DNA from: Fimbriimonadales bacterium
Lineage (GTDB): Bacteria > Armatimonadota > Fimbriimonadia > Fimbriimonadales > GBS-DC
DNA length: 9,451 nucleotides
Direction: 5' to 3'
Assembly (NCBI GenBank): GCA_025060055.1
Contig: JANXCK010000233.1
Span: forward strand, 1-9,451
Shown here: one piece after another, positions 1 through 5,785 of the stretch
Position numbering within the stretch: the stretch's first letter is position 1
How the letters are laid out: the number at the start of each line of letters is the position of its first letter
Notes under the pieces: generated by a model
The model's database searches: none
What the model was told of the DNA's origin: nothing
What the model saw: only the letters and a program-made list of their open reading frames with translations
Made by a program: the position numbers and the translations under genes

Positions 1-120
1 CGGGTGGCGGCGGGGGGCGAGGTGGGGCAGTTCGGGTGTGTCCGCCTCGCCGTTGCGCGGCACAGGCTCGGACTGCACTTCACGCGCCCGTTCGGGCGGT
101 TCTGCTTCAGGTGTCCTCAT
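1..120 (-). CDS. N-terminal 40 codons of an unidentified protein (leaves the left edge)
   Basis: An open frame begins with ATG at 118-120 on the minus strand and stays open to base 1, so only 40 residues are visible. They start MRTPEAEPPERAREVQ and are rich in Pro, Glu and Arg, as expected of a disordered N-terminal leader; no domain is recognisable. The ATG lies inside the last codons of ybeY (14-nt overlap, different frame), a usual arrangement for translational coupling. A GAGGAG motif lies 13 nt upstream of the ATG, longer than optimal, so the true start could differ. Genes after ybeY in bacteria are often diacylglycerol kinase, era, cdd or a CBS-domain transporter, but nothing visible here chooses among them. 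Reality of the gene is inferred from the open frame and operon position only. Confidence 0.5.
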   Translation of the reverse strand, partial: MRTPEAEPPERAREVQSEPVPRNGEADTPELPHLAPRRHP

Positions 121-670
121 AGCGTGAGTACCACTCCTCGCGGGCTTCGTAGCCCAAGCGTCTCAGCGTCGATACCGCGCGGGCGTTCATCACTGCACGC
201 TCCGTTTCAGTAGAGTCGTCGTAACCCATCAGATGTAGTGTACCATGCAACGCCAGCATTAGCAGTTCGGTCAGCAGGTCGTGGTGGTTCCGCGCGGCTT
301 GGCGCTGGGCGGTTTCAAAAGAGATGACGATGTCACCCAGCGGGATGGGGTCTGAGGCCTTACCCCCCGATTCGAGGGGCTTAGGGGATGAGGGCGAATA
401 CCCAAAACTCAACACATCCGTCGGCTTGTCTATACCGCGATAGGCGCAATTTAGCGTCCGAATCTGCGCGTCGGTGGTCAGGTAGATGCAGAGTTCGTGG
501 GGGGCGTCGCTGAGGGCACTATGGGGTTCGGTCTCCAGCAGCGCGTCGATGACTGTTTGCAGGGCGCGCTCGAGCTGGGCTGACCACGCTGCGCCCCCGT
601 GCGCTTGGAGAGTGCGCTCCAGTTCGGGAGCAACCTGCAACACAACCGACAGACTACGGGCGGACGGCAT
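107..670 (-). CDS. ybeY: Endoribonuclease YbeY (rRNA maturation / ribosome quality control)
   Basis: YbeY is a small zinc-dependent single-strand endoribonuclease acting in 16S rRNA 3' maturation and 70S quality control in the cytoplasm. From the ATG at 670 the protein has 187 residues, slightly long for the family. Family hallmarks are visible: NCAYRGIDKPTDVLSFGY (about 74-91, containing the conserved Arg78), LGDIVIS (111-117), and the metal-binding segment HGTLHLMGYDD (142-152). The family motif is H-x3-H-x5-H; here His142 and His146 are present but the third ligand position is Asp152. An upstream in-frame ATG at 760 exists but would add 30 non-family residues lying entirely within the phosphodiesterase gene, so 670 is preferred; the ribosome site there is weak. 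The start overlaps the 3' end of the upstream PgpH gene by 17 nt. A loop of about 20 residues rich in Pro and Ser (91-110) separates two conserved blocks. Confidence 0.93.
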   Translation of the reverse strand: MPSARSLSVVLQVAPELERTLQAHGGAAWSAQLERALQTVIDALLETEPHSALSDAPHELCIYLTTDAQIRTLNCAYRGIDKPTDVLSFGYSPSSPKPLESGGKASDPIPLGDIVISFETAQRQAARNHHDLLTELLMLALHGTLHLMGYDDSTETERAVMNARAVSTLRRLGYEAREEWYSRYEDT

Positions 671-2177
671 ACACAGGTTCTTCGTCAGCGCGTGCGCCGT
701 TGGGATACTCCACGCGCCGATGGCGCGCCGCCACCAGCACGCGCACAAACGCCTCTTCAATCAGCCTCAGGTCGCGGAAGGTGAGGTTGCACTCGTCCAG
801 TTGACCATCCTGAAGGCGCATTTCAATCATCTCATGCACGAAGTTTGCCAGGCGTGCGGGGGTCACCTCGCCCAGCACGCGCGAGGCGGCTTCCACCGTG
901 TCGGCAAGCATCACAATCGCCGCCTCGCGCGTTTGGGGCTTGGGACCCTCGTAGCGGAAGTGCTGTTCCAGCACGGGGTCGTACCCGCCGTCCACCGCTT
1001 GGTGGTAGAAATAGGTGATGAGTGAAGTGCCGTGATGTTGCGCGATGATGTCGCACACGGCGGTCGGCAGGCGGTAGCGGCGTGCCAGATCCACGCCTTC
1101 GCGCACATGCGCGGCGATGATGCGTGCCGACAGAGTCGGGTTGATACGGGTATGCAGGTTCTCGATGCCCTCTTGGTTTTCAATGAAGAACTCTGGTTTC
1201 GTGAGTTTGCCGATGTCGTGGTAGTAGCCTGCGACGCGGGCGAGCAAGGGGTCTGCCCCAATCGCGAGCGCGGCTTCCTCAGCAAGTTGCCCCACCTGCT
1301 GGCTATGGAAGTAGGTGCCGGGCGCTTTTTCACGCAGCTCGCGCAGCAGGGGCTGTTCTAATGAGGCGAGTTCCAGCAGGGTCATCGGGGTTGCAAGGCG
1401 GAAGGGGCGCTCCAGCAGGTTCAGCCCCAGCCAGAAGAGCGCCACCGCGCCGATGCCTGTGGCAATCCCCCACAGTCCGCTGCTGAGCGCGTCCAGCCAC
1501 GAGGCGGCGGTCGGAAAGCCACTGCCGAATGCCGTGAGCATCAGTAGCCCGCTGAGCAGCGCGCCCGCTTTGAACATGTGCGAGCGGCGTCGCATGCGGG
1601 CTATCGCCAGGCTCGCGCTCCAGCCTGATAAACCGACAGCGCAGAGCGTCAGCACGGGCAACTTCAAAGTCGCCGCAATACCCCCCAGCAGCACGGCGAA
1701 GGTGTAAAGCGCGAGCAGGGGGTGAATCAGCACGCTCAGCAACATCCCGCCCGCTATTAGGGGCGCGAACGCCAAAAAGCCGAGTTCGGCTGTGAGAGTC
1801 GCGCTCTGCCCCACCAATGCAGCAGCACGCACGCCCAAAACGCTGAAAAAGCCTATCAGCAGCGTGAGCAGCAGACCAACCTCGCGTGCGCTCTGCGCTA
1901 CAGGTGAACGCAACGCCAGCCCTGTGGGGCGTAGCAAGCCTGTCTGTTGGAAAAGCGCCGTCAGCAGACCGACCTGCGCCAGTGCAATCAGCCCGCGCTC
2001 TAACGCCGTGCTGGATAGGGTGCGCAGCTCACCGTTGAGCAGGGCAAGCACCAGAGTCGCCAGCGCGCCCATCCAAACAGGGGCACACAGCACGCCTTTC
2101 AACCGTTGCCTTAGGCACACCTGCGCGGTCAGTCGACCCCACGCGCTGCGCCGCGCACTCCGATTGAGAACGCGCAT
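654..2177 (-). CDS. PgpH/YqfF-type membrane HD-domain phosphodiesterase (probable c-di-AMP hydrolase)
   Basis: The product has 507 residues. The N-terminal part (about 33-251) holds seven or eight hydrophobic membrane segments; the C-terminal part (about 262-490) is a cytoplasmic HD domain. The metal-ligand set of PgpH-family c-di-AMP phosphodiesterases is all present: His291 (YFHS), His320-Asp321 (YYHDIGK), His357, His381-His382 and Asp426 (MLADTVEAASR). These enzymes hydrolyse c-di-AMP to pApA and so control osmotic balance and the wall. Typical PgpH/YqfF proteins are around 700-850 residues because a large extracellular 7TMR-HDED domain separates the first membrane helix from the rest. Here only about a dozen residues separate the first two hydrophobic segments, so that domain is absent. 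The gene follows rpsU by 15 nt with no good ribosome site and is in the same frame, suggesting translational coupling. It overlaps ybeY at its 3' end. The substrate is inferred from family membership. Confidence 0.9.
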   Translation of the reverse strand: MRVLNRSARRSAWGRLTAQVCLRQRLKGVLCAPVWMGALATLVLALLNGELRTLSSTALERGLIALAQVGLLTALFQQTGLLRPTGLALRSPVAQSAREVGLLLTLLIGFFSVLGVRAAALVGQSATLTAELGFLAFAPLIAGGMLLSVLIHPLLALYTFAVLLGGIAATLKLPVLTLCAVGLSGWSASLAIARMRRRSHMFKAGALLSGLLMLTAFGSGFPTAASWLDALSSGLWGIATGIGAVALFWLGLNLLERPFRLATPMTLLELASLEQPLLRELREKAPGTYFHSQQVGQLAEEAALAIGADPLLARVAGYYHDIGKLTKPEFFIENQEGIENLHTRINPTLSARIIAAHVREGVDLARRYRLPTAVCDIIAQHHGTSLITYFYHQAVDGGYDPVLEQHFRYEGPKPQTREAAIVMLADTVEAASRVLGEVTPARLANFVHEMIEMRLQDGQLDECNLTFRDLRLIEEAFVRVLVAARHRRVEYPNGARADEEPVYAVRP

Positions 2178-2192
2178 CGGCGTTAGAAAGGC

Positions 2193-2360
2193 TCATTTTT
2201 TGCGCCGTCGCTGTTTCTGGCGTCGGCGCCGCTCGCTCGGTTTCTCGTAGTGCGCGTGGCGCTTATACTCCTGCAAAATTCCGCTCTGTTCCAGCGCTTT
2301 CTTGAAGCGCTTGAGCGCGTTGTCGATGGACTCGTTCTGACGAACCTCGATTTTTGCCAA
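2193..2360 (-). CDS. rpsU: Small ribosomal subunit protein bS21 (TTG start)
   Basis: I translated this short frame by hand. It encodes 55 residues beginning (M)AKIEVRQNESIDNALKRFKK and ending in an Arg/Lys-rich tail (ERRRRQKQRRRKK). The block IEVRQNESIDNALKRFKK, followed by the ILQEYKRHAHYEKPSERRRR segment, is the characteristic bS21 pattern, and the length is normal (about 55-70). bS21 sits on the 30S platform and helps initiation by promoting contact of mRNA with the anti-Shine-Dalgarno region. The start codon is TTG at 2358-2360, chosen because it gives the canonical N-terminus and because a full AAGGAGG site sits 9 nt upstream; no in-frame ATG is available. It is the first gene of the minus-strand cluster with the PgpH-type gene and ybeY. 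A rare start codon combined with a perfect ribosome site hints at tuned translation, which is inference. Confidence 0.94.
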   Translation of the reverse strand: MAKIEVRQNESIDNALKRFKKALEQSGILQEYKRHAHYEKPSERRRRQKQRRRKK

Positions 2361-2369
2361 CGGTTGTCG

Positions 2370-2376
2370 CCTCCTT
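2370..2376 (-). promoter_or_regulatory. Ribosome binding site of rpsU
   Basis: AAGGAGG on the minus strand matches the full anti-Shine-Dalgarno consensus and lies 9 nt before a TTG codon. It supports TTG as the rpsU start. Confidence 0.8.
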
Positions 2377-2441
2377 CACTGGCAGATTAGGGACGGACTC
2401 GATTCGCGCCTCGTTGCCCTGCTCCTGCCAAGTGTCGCATG

Positions 2442-2471
2442 ATTTTATCGGATTATGCCTCGAAAAGTCAA
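2442..2471 (-). promoter_or_regulatory. Sigma-70-type promoter for the rpsU operon
   Basis: On the minus strand, TTGACT (2466-2471) and TAAAAT (2442-2447) are separated by 18 bp. Each hexamer is one mismatch from consensus. The implied start near 2435 would leave an rpsU leader of about 75 nt. The -35 hexamer is also the left end of the inverted-repeat element at 2466-2650. Confidence 0.6.
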
Positions 2472-2650
2472 GAGGAGCGAACGGTGTTCGGAAAATGCCT
2501 GCAGATAGGACGGCTGAAGCCGTTCCTGTGCAAACGAAGCCCGCCTGCGCGGGCTAAGGAGCCAACGGAGGTCGGCTTGGTCTGCACAGCAACGGCTTTA
2601 GCCGTCGCGTCCCGAAGACAGTTTTCGAACAGCCTCTCAAGGGGTTGACT
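2466..2650. repeat. 185-bp symmetric inverted-repeat element with four hairpins between divergent genes
   Basis: The stretch is arranged around a dyad centred at about 2557.5. Four hairpins occupy mirror positions: ACGGCTGAAGCCGT (2510-2523) with ACGGCTTTAGCCGT (2592-2605), and an AGCC...GGCT hairpin at 2538-2555 with another at 2560-2577. Between them the 23 nt from 2510 match the reverse complement of the right arm at 21 positions. Weaker complementarity continues outward: GTTCG (2486-2490) pairs with CGAAC (2626-2630), and AGTCAA (2466-2471) with TTGACT (2645-2650). No transposase is present. This resembles a non-autonomous, MITE-like or large REP-type intergenic repeat. Short open frames across it on both strands look like by-products of the palindromes. 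Confidence 0.75.
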
Positions 2651-2674
2651 CTCCACGCCTCGAACGGGTATACT
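2645..2674 (+). promoter_or_regulatory. Sigma-70-type promoter for the LysM-NlpC/P60 gene
   Basis: TTGACT (2645-2650) and TATACT (2669-2674) are separated by 18 bp, each one mismatch from consensus. The implied start near 2681 leaves a leader of about 90 nt. The -35 hexamer is the right end of the inverted-repeat element. Confidence 0.7.
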
Positions 2675-2695
2675 GCCCCGCGCTTTTTACAGTTG

Positions 2696-2741
2696 CCTCC
2701 GCCTGTGAGGCGGAGGGATTACCCAACGCGACCGAGGTCGC
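2696..2741 (+). promoter_or_regulatory. Two tandem hairpins in the leader of the LysM-NlpC/P60 gene
   Basis: CCTCCGCC (2696-2703) pairs with GGCGGAGG (2709-2716) around a TGTGA loop, and GCGACC (2728-2733) pairs with GGTCGC (2736-2741) around GA. Both fall between the predicted transcription start and the ribosome site at 2761-2766. Neither is followed by a T run, so they are not intrinsic terminators. They may be mRNA-stabilising or regulatory structures, or another copy-type intergenic repeat; the sequence alone does not decide. Confidence 0.5.
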
Positions 2742-2772
2742 AAGCTCGAAACCATCGCCAAGGAGGGAGAGT

Positions 2773-3708
2773 ATGAGTAGCACGACACGCTTGGGGCTAA
2801 TAGCCCTGCTTGTGAGCCTAATCGTCGCAGCCTCGGCGCGGCAGCAGACCATCACTTACACCGTCCAGTCAGGCGACTCGCTCTACCTTATCGCCCGTAA
2901 GCACGGCGTGCGCCTGTCCGATTTGTTGAAGGTGAACAAACTGCGCAACCCGCATGCGTTGCAGATTCGCGACAAAATCAAAATCCCCCTTCGTGGCGCG
3001 TCTTCACGCGGTATATCCACCCAGTCAGCCTCTCCCGCATCTGGTTGGGCAGAGGTGAACGCCGATGGCGTCAACCTTCGCCGCGCGCCGCGCCTCAGTG
3101 CCAAGCGTCTGAAGCAGCTGGATCGTGGCACGAAGGTGCAGGTGCTGAAGCGTCAAGGCGACTGGAGCCGCGTGCGGCTCGCCAGCGGGCGCGTCGGCTG
3201 GGTCAAAAGCCGATATCTCACTCCCACGAGGCCTCCTCGAGCGAAGCAAGTAGCTACAGCGTCGAAGCGGCGCGCGTTGCAGGAGCGCGCTGGCGTGCGC
3301 TCGCCGTCACGGGCAGCGGCACTTGCGGATGCCTCTGACACGCTGCCCAATCCAGTGCGTCGCGCTTTGTCTTATCTGGGCGTGCGCTACCGATATGGCG
3401 GCAGCAGTTCGCGCGGCTTCGATTGCTCAGGCTTCACGATGTATATCTATCGGCGGCACGGCATCCTGTTGCCCCACAGCGCCAGCGCGCAGTATCGTCT
3501 GGGCAAGCCCGTGTCTCGGAGTGAACTTCGACCAGGCGATCTGGTGTTTTTCCGCACGCGCGGGCGACGCATTTCGCATGTGGGCATCTACATCGGCGAC
3601 GGCAAATTTGTGCATGCTTCCAGTTCACGCGGGCGCGTGCGCATCGACACCCTTGACTCAGGCTACTATAAGCAACGGTATGTCGGGGCGCGCCGTATCA
3701 TTCCGTGA
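2773..3708 (+). CDS. Secreted LysM-SH3-NlpC/P60 peptidoglycan endopeptidase
   Basis: The 311-residue protein starts at an ATG preceded by AGGAGG at 6 nt. Residues 1-22 form a signal peptide or N-terminal anchor (RLGLIALLVSLIVAASA). Residues 28-73 are a LysM domain (YTVQSGDSLYLIARKHGV...), which binds glycan chains. Residues about 92-150 form a bacterial SH3 domain (VNADGVNLRRAP... GWVKSRYL). A basic Ala/Arg linker (151-188) leads to an NlpC/P60 domain (about 193-311) with catalytic Cys218 in FDCSGF, His269 in SHVGIYIG and a third polar residue, His281, in FVHAS. Such enzymes cut stem-peptide bonds such as D-Glu-meso-DAP in the wall. The gene is monocistronic: its own promoter upstream, a terminator downstream, and a convergent neighbour. 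All active-site residues are present. The exact bond cleaved and the physiological role (division, remodelling) are inferred. Confidence 0.93.
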   Translation: MSSTTRLGLIALLVSLIVAASARQQTITYTVQSGDSLYLIARKHGVRLSDLLKVNKLRNPHALQIRDKIKIPLRGASSRGISTQSASPASGWAEVNADGVNLRRAPRLSAKRLKQLDRGTKVQVLKRQGDWSRVRLASGRVGWVKSRYLTPTRPPRAKQVATASKRRALQERAGVRSPSRAAALADASDTLPNPVRRALSYLGVRYRYGGSSSRGFDCSGFTMYIYRRHGILLPHSASAQYRLGKPVSRSELRPGDLVFFRTRGRRISHVGIYIGDGKFVHASSSRGRVRIDTLDSGYYKQRYVGARRIIP

Positions 3709-3738
3709 TAAGTATGGACGCTGAAAGGCTGCGACACC

Positions 3739-3764
3739 AAGCCCCCCAGATGGGGGGCTTTTGA
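3739..3764 (+). terminator. Intrinsic terminator after the LysM-NlpC/P60 gene
   Basis: AAGCCCCCC (3739-3747) and GGGGGGCTT (3752-3760) form a 9-bp stem around AGAT, followed by a short T stretch at 3759-3762. It sits 30 nt after the stop codon. It lies between two convergent genes and may also stop minus-strand transcription leaving phoR, although the U-tract on that strand is poor. Confidence 0.8.
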
Positions 3765-3795
3765 ATACTGGTTGTGGTCCTTGAAACCCGCATTT

Positions 3796-5061
3796 CTACT
3801 CCGTCTGCTCCGTCGGCTCGTAGGCGGGTAGCCACACGCGAAAAGTGCTGCCCACGCGGTACTCGCTTTCGACTTCCACACGCCCCCTATGCGCTTCCAC
3901 GATGTGTTTCACAATCGACAACCCCAGCCCCGTGCCGCCCCCAACGCGCGAGCGCGTCTTGTCCACGCGATAGAACCGCTCGAAGATGCGGGGCAACGCC
4001 TCGCTGGGGATACCGATGCCTGTATCTGCCACCTCAATCGCAACCTGATGCTCATGTGAGTAAGTGCGCACCCATACGCTGCCCTGCGGCTTGTTGTAGC
4101 GAATCGCGTTGCTGAGCAAGTTCAACACTACCTGCAGAATCTGGTCGCGGTTGGCAAGCAGTTTCAAATCGGGCTGCAGCTCGGTGTGGAGCTGCACCTG
4201 AGCGCGCTGTGCTTCAGCTTCCATCTCCTGAACCGCTTGCTCAATCAGTGGTGTCAGCTCGAACACCTCTTTGACGGGCTGCATCGACTCGGCGCGGGTG
4301 AGGGTCAGCAGGTCGTCGGCGATGCGCGTGAGCCGATCGGCTTCCTGCACAATCAGCTGGAGAAACCGCTGGCGCGTCTCTGGAAGCATCTCAGGGTCAT
4401 CGTGGATTGTTTCTGCCAGCGAGCGGATCGAAGCCAGTGGCGTGCGGAACTCGTGCGACACATTCGCCACAAAGTCGCGTCGCACTTGCTCAAGGCGCAG
4501 CAACTCGCTTTTGTCAATCAGCGCAATCGCAAACAGGTGATGCGTGTCCACCTCGCCGAGATACCAGATGGTGACCTCGGCGTGGCGTTCCTTTGGGAAA
4601 CTGAATGTGACCTCGCTGGAGACGGTGGAGAGGCGACGCGCAGCTTTGAGCGCGAGCAGGTACAGGTCGTAGCAGAAGGTGAGTGCAAGCAGCGACTTGC
4701 CTGTCATGTGCCGAAAGCCGAACCATTCGAGCGCGATGCGGTTGGCGTGGCGTAACATGGCGTTCTCATCGCAAATCAGCAACGGGATGGGCAAGCCGTC
4801 GATGAGCGCCAAGCGACGGCGCTGCTGGCGTGTCAGTTCCAAGTTGAGCGATTCCAGCTGCTCGTTAAGCTCGCTTATTTGCTCGCGCAACGCGCTGAGC
4901 CGCGCACAGAGGCGCCGCGCGAAGTAGAGCGCCAACAGGATACAGCCGACAGCAGCAGCGAGCAACGCCTCACGCCACGCGCGCGACAGGGCAGGCAACG
5001 CCGAAACCAGCAGCAGCCCGATGCTTGTCGCCAGCAACGCGGGCAGCCAACGCAAACTCAT
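3796..5061 (-). CDS. phoR: PhoR-type sensor histidine kinase
   Basis: The 421-residue membrane kinase has two N-terminal hydrophobic segments (about 6-24 and 31-48) with almost nothing between them, then a coiled-coil linker (52-82), a PAS-like domain (about 84-185), a HisKA domain with phosphoacceptor His203 in VSHEFRTPL, and a HATPase domain. N-box residues are in LNLLSNAIRYNKP (313-325), the G1 box is DTGIGI (346-351), the F-box FERFYRV (360-366), and the G2 box GGGTGLGLSIV (374-384). All catalytic elements look intact. The layout (two helices, no periplasmic domain, a PAS domain) is that of PhoR, which senses phosphate status through the Pst/PhoU complex rather than by direct binding. The ATG overlaps the phoB stop (ATGA), so the pair is coupled. 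Phosphate as signal is inferred: no pst or phoU genes are in view, and other cell-envelope kinases share this architecture. Confidence 0.88.
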   Translation of the reverse strand: MSLRWLPALLATSIGLLLVSALPALSRAWREALLAAAVGCILLALYFARRLCARLSALREQISELNEQLESLNLELTRQQRRRLALIDGLPIPLLICDENAMLRHANRIALEWFGFRHMTGKSLLALTFCYDLYLLALKAARRLSTVSSEVTFSFPKERHAEVTIWYLGEVDTHHLFAIALIDKSELLRLEQVRRDFVANVSHEFRTPLASIRSLAETIHDDPEMLPETRQRFLQLIVQEADRLTRIADDLLTLTRAESMQPVKEVFELTPLIEQAVQEMEAEAQRAQVQLHTELQPDLKLLANRDQILQVVLNLLSNAIRYNKPQGSVWVRTYSHEHQVAIEVADTGIGIPSEALPRIFERFYRVDKTRSRVGGGTGLGLSIVKHIVEAHRGRVEVESEYRVGSTFRVWLPAYEPTEQTE

Positions 5062-5783
5062 GCCTCGAAACGGTAGCCACTGCCACGCACCGTCTGAATA
5101 AAGCGCGGGTTCTGCGGGTCAGGTTCCACCTTCGAGCGTAGCCAGCGGATATGCACATCGACGGTGCGCGGACTGACATAAGTGCCCAACCCCCACACAT
5201 GGTCTAACAGCTGGTCGCGAGTGAACACCTTGCCCGGGTGCGTCGCCAGCAGCACCAAGAGCGCGTACTCTTTCGGAGTCATCGGCACCTCAGTGCCACG
5301 GCGGTAGACGCGCCGCGCTTCAAGGTCAATTTCCACCTCGCCGAACCGAATGCGCGGGGGCGGAGTCGGTTGTACGCGACGCAATATCGAGCGGATACGG
5401 GCGATCAGCTCGGCAACGCTGAACGGCTTCACGAGGTAGTCGTCCGCACCAAGTTCAAAACCGCGAATCTTGTCCTCTTCGGCAGCGCGTGCCGTCAAGA
5501 ACAGCACAGGCGTCTGGCTATGCTGCCGAATGATTCGACACAGGTCAAAACCGCTGCGGCTGGGCAACATCACGTCCAGAATCACCAGATGAGGCGGATA
5601 CCGATGGAACAGTTGGAGCGCGTCTTCTGCGTTGTGAGCGACCAGCACCTCCAGTCGCTCGCGCTGCAAGTTATACTGTAGGGTCTCGCACAGCACAGGG
5701 TCGTCTTCAACCAGCAGCACGCGCACGGGCGTCTCTGAATCGGGCAGGCTGTGCCCTGACTTAGCTTCCGCCGACAGGCTCAT
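5058..5783 (-). CDS. phoB: PhoB/OmpR-type response regulator with winged-helix DNA-binding domain
   Basis: This is the partner of the adjacent kinase. Counted from the GTG at 5789 it has 243 residues; from the ATG at 5783, preferred here, 241. In the 243 numbering the receiver domain (about 22-138) carries the acidic pocket Glu28-Asp29-Asp30, phosphoacceptor Asp72 in VILDVMLP, Thr99 and Lys121 in LVKPF. The effector domain (about 146-243) is a winged helix ending VRGSGYRFEA, with the recognition-helix region SPRTVDVHIRWLRSKV. Three start codons are adjacent (GTG 5789, ATG 5786, ATG 5783). GGAGG at 5791-5795 is 7 nt from the last, the best spacing, and is too close to the GTG. The start overlaps or abuts the stop of the upstream lipoyl-like/KOW gene. 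OmpR-family regulators bind direct repeats; I did not identify a Pho box in the window. Confidence 0.9.
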   Translation of the reverse strand: MSLSAEAKSGHSLPDSETPVRVLLVEDDPVLCETLQYNLQRERLEVLVAHNAEDALQLFHRYPPHLVILDVMLPSRSGFDLCRIIRQHSQTPVLFLTARAAEEDKIRGFELGADDYLVKPFSVAELIARIRSILRRVQPTPPPRIRFGEVEIDLEARRVYRRGTEVPMTPKEYALLVLLATHPGKVFTRDQLLDHVWGLGTYVSPRTVDVHIRWLRSKVEPDPQNPRFIQTVRGSGYRFEA

Positions 5784-5785
5784 CA

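Noticed and set aside
486..1361. Plus-strand open frames opposite ybeY and the phosphodiesterase HD domain
   Set aside because: They are antisense to conserved motifs (HD, HH, YRGIDKPTDVLSF) and have no family features or ribosome sites.
2486..2630. Repeated spaced hairpins considered as a CRISPR array or integron attC site
   Set aside because: The units are mirror-symmetric rather than direct repeats with unique spacers, and there are no cas or integrase genes nearby.
2354..2656. Short open frames of 62-69 codons on both strands across 2354-2656
   Set aside because: They lie over the symmetric inverted-repeat element and the rpsU promoter; similar frames on both strands are expected of a palindrome, and none has a recognisable product.
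2637..2855. Minus-strand open frame of 72 codons antisense to the start of the LysM-NlpC/P60 gene
   Set aside because: It runs through the predicted promoter, the leader hairpins and the signal-peptide region of the opposite gene, has no ribosome site, and its middle part is simply the translation of the palindromic leader.
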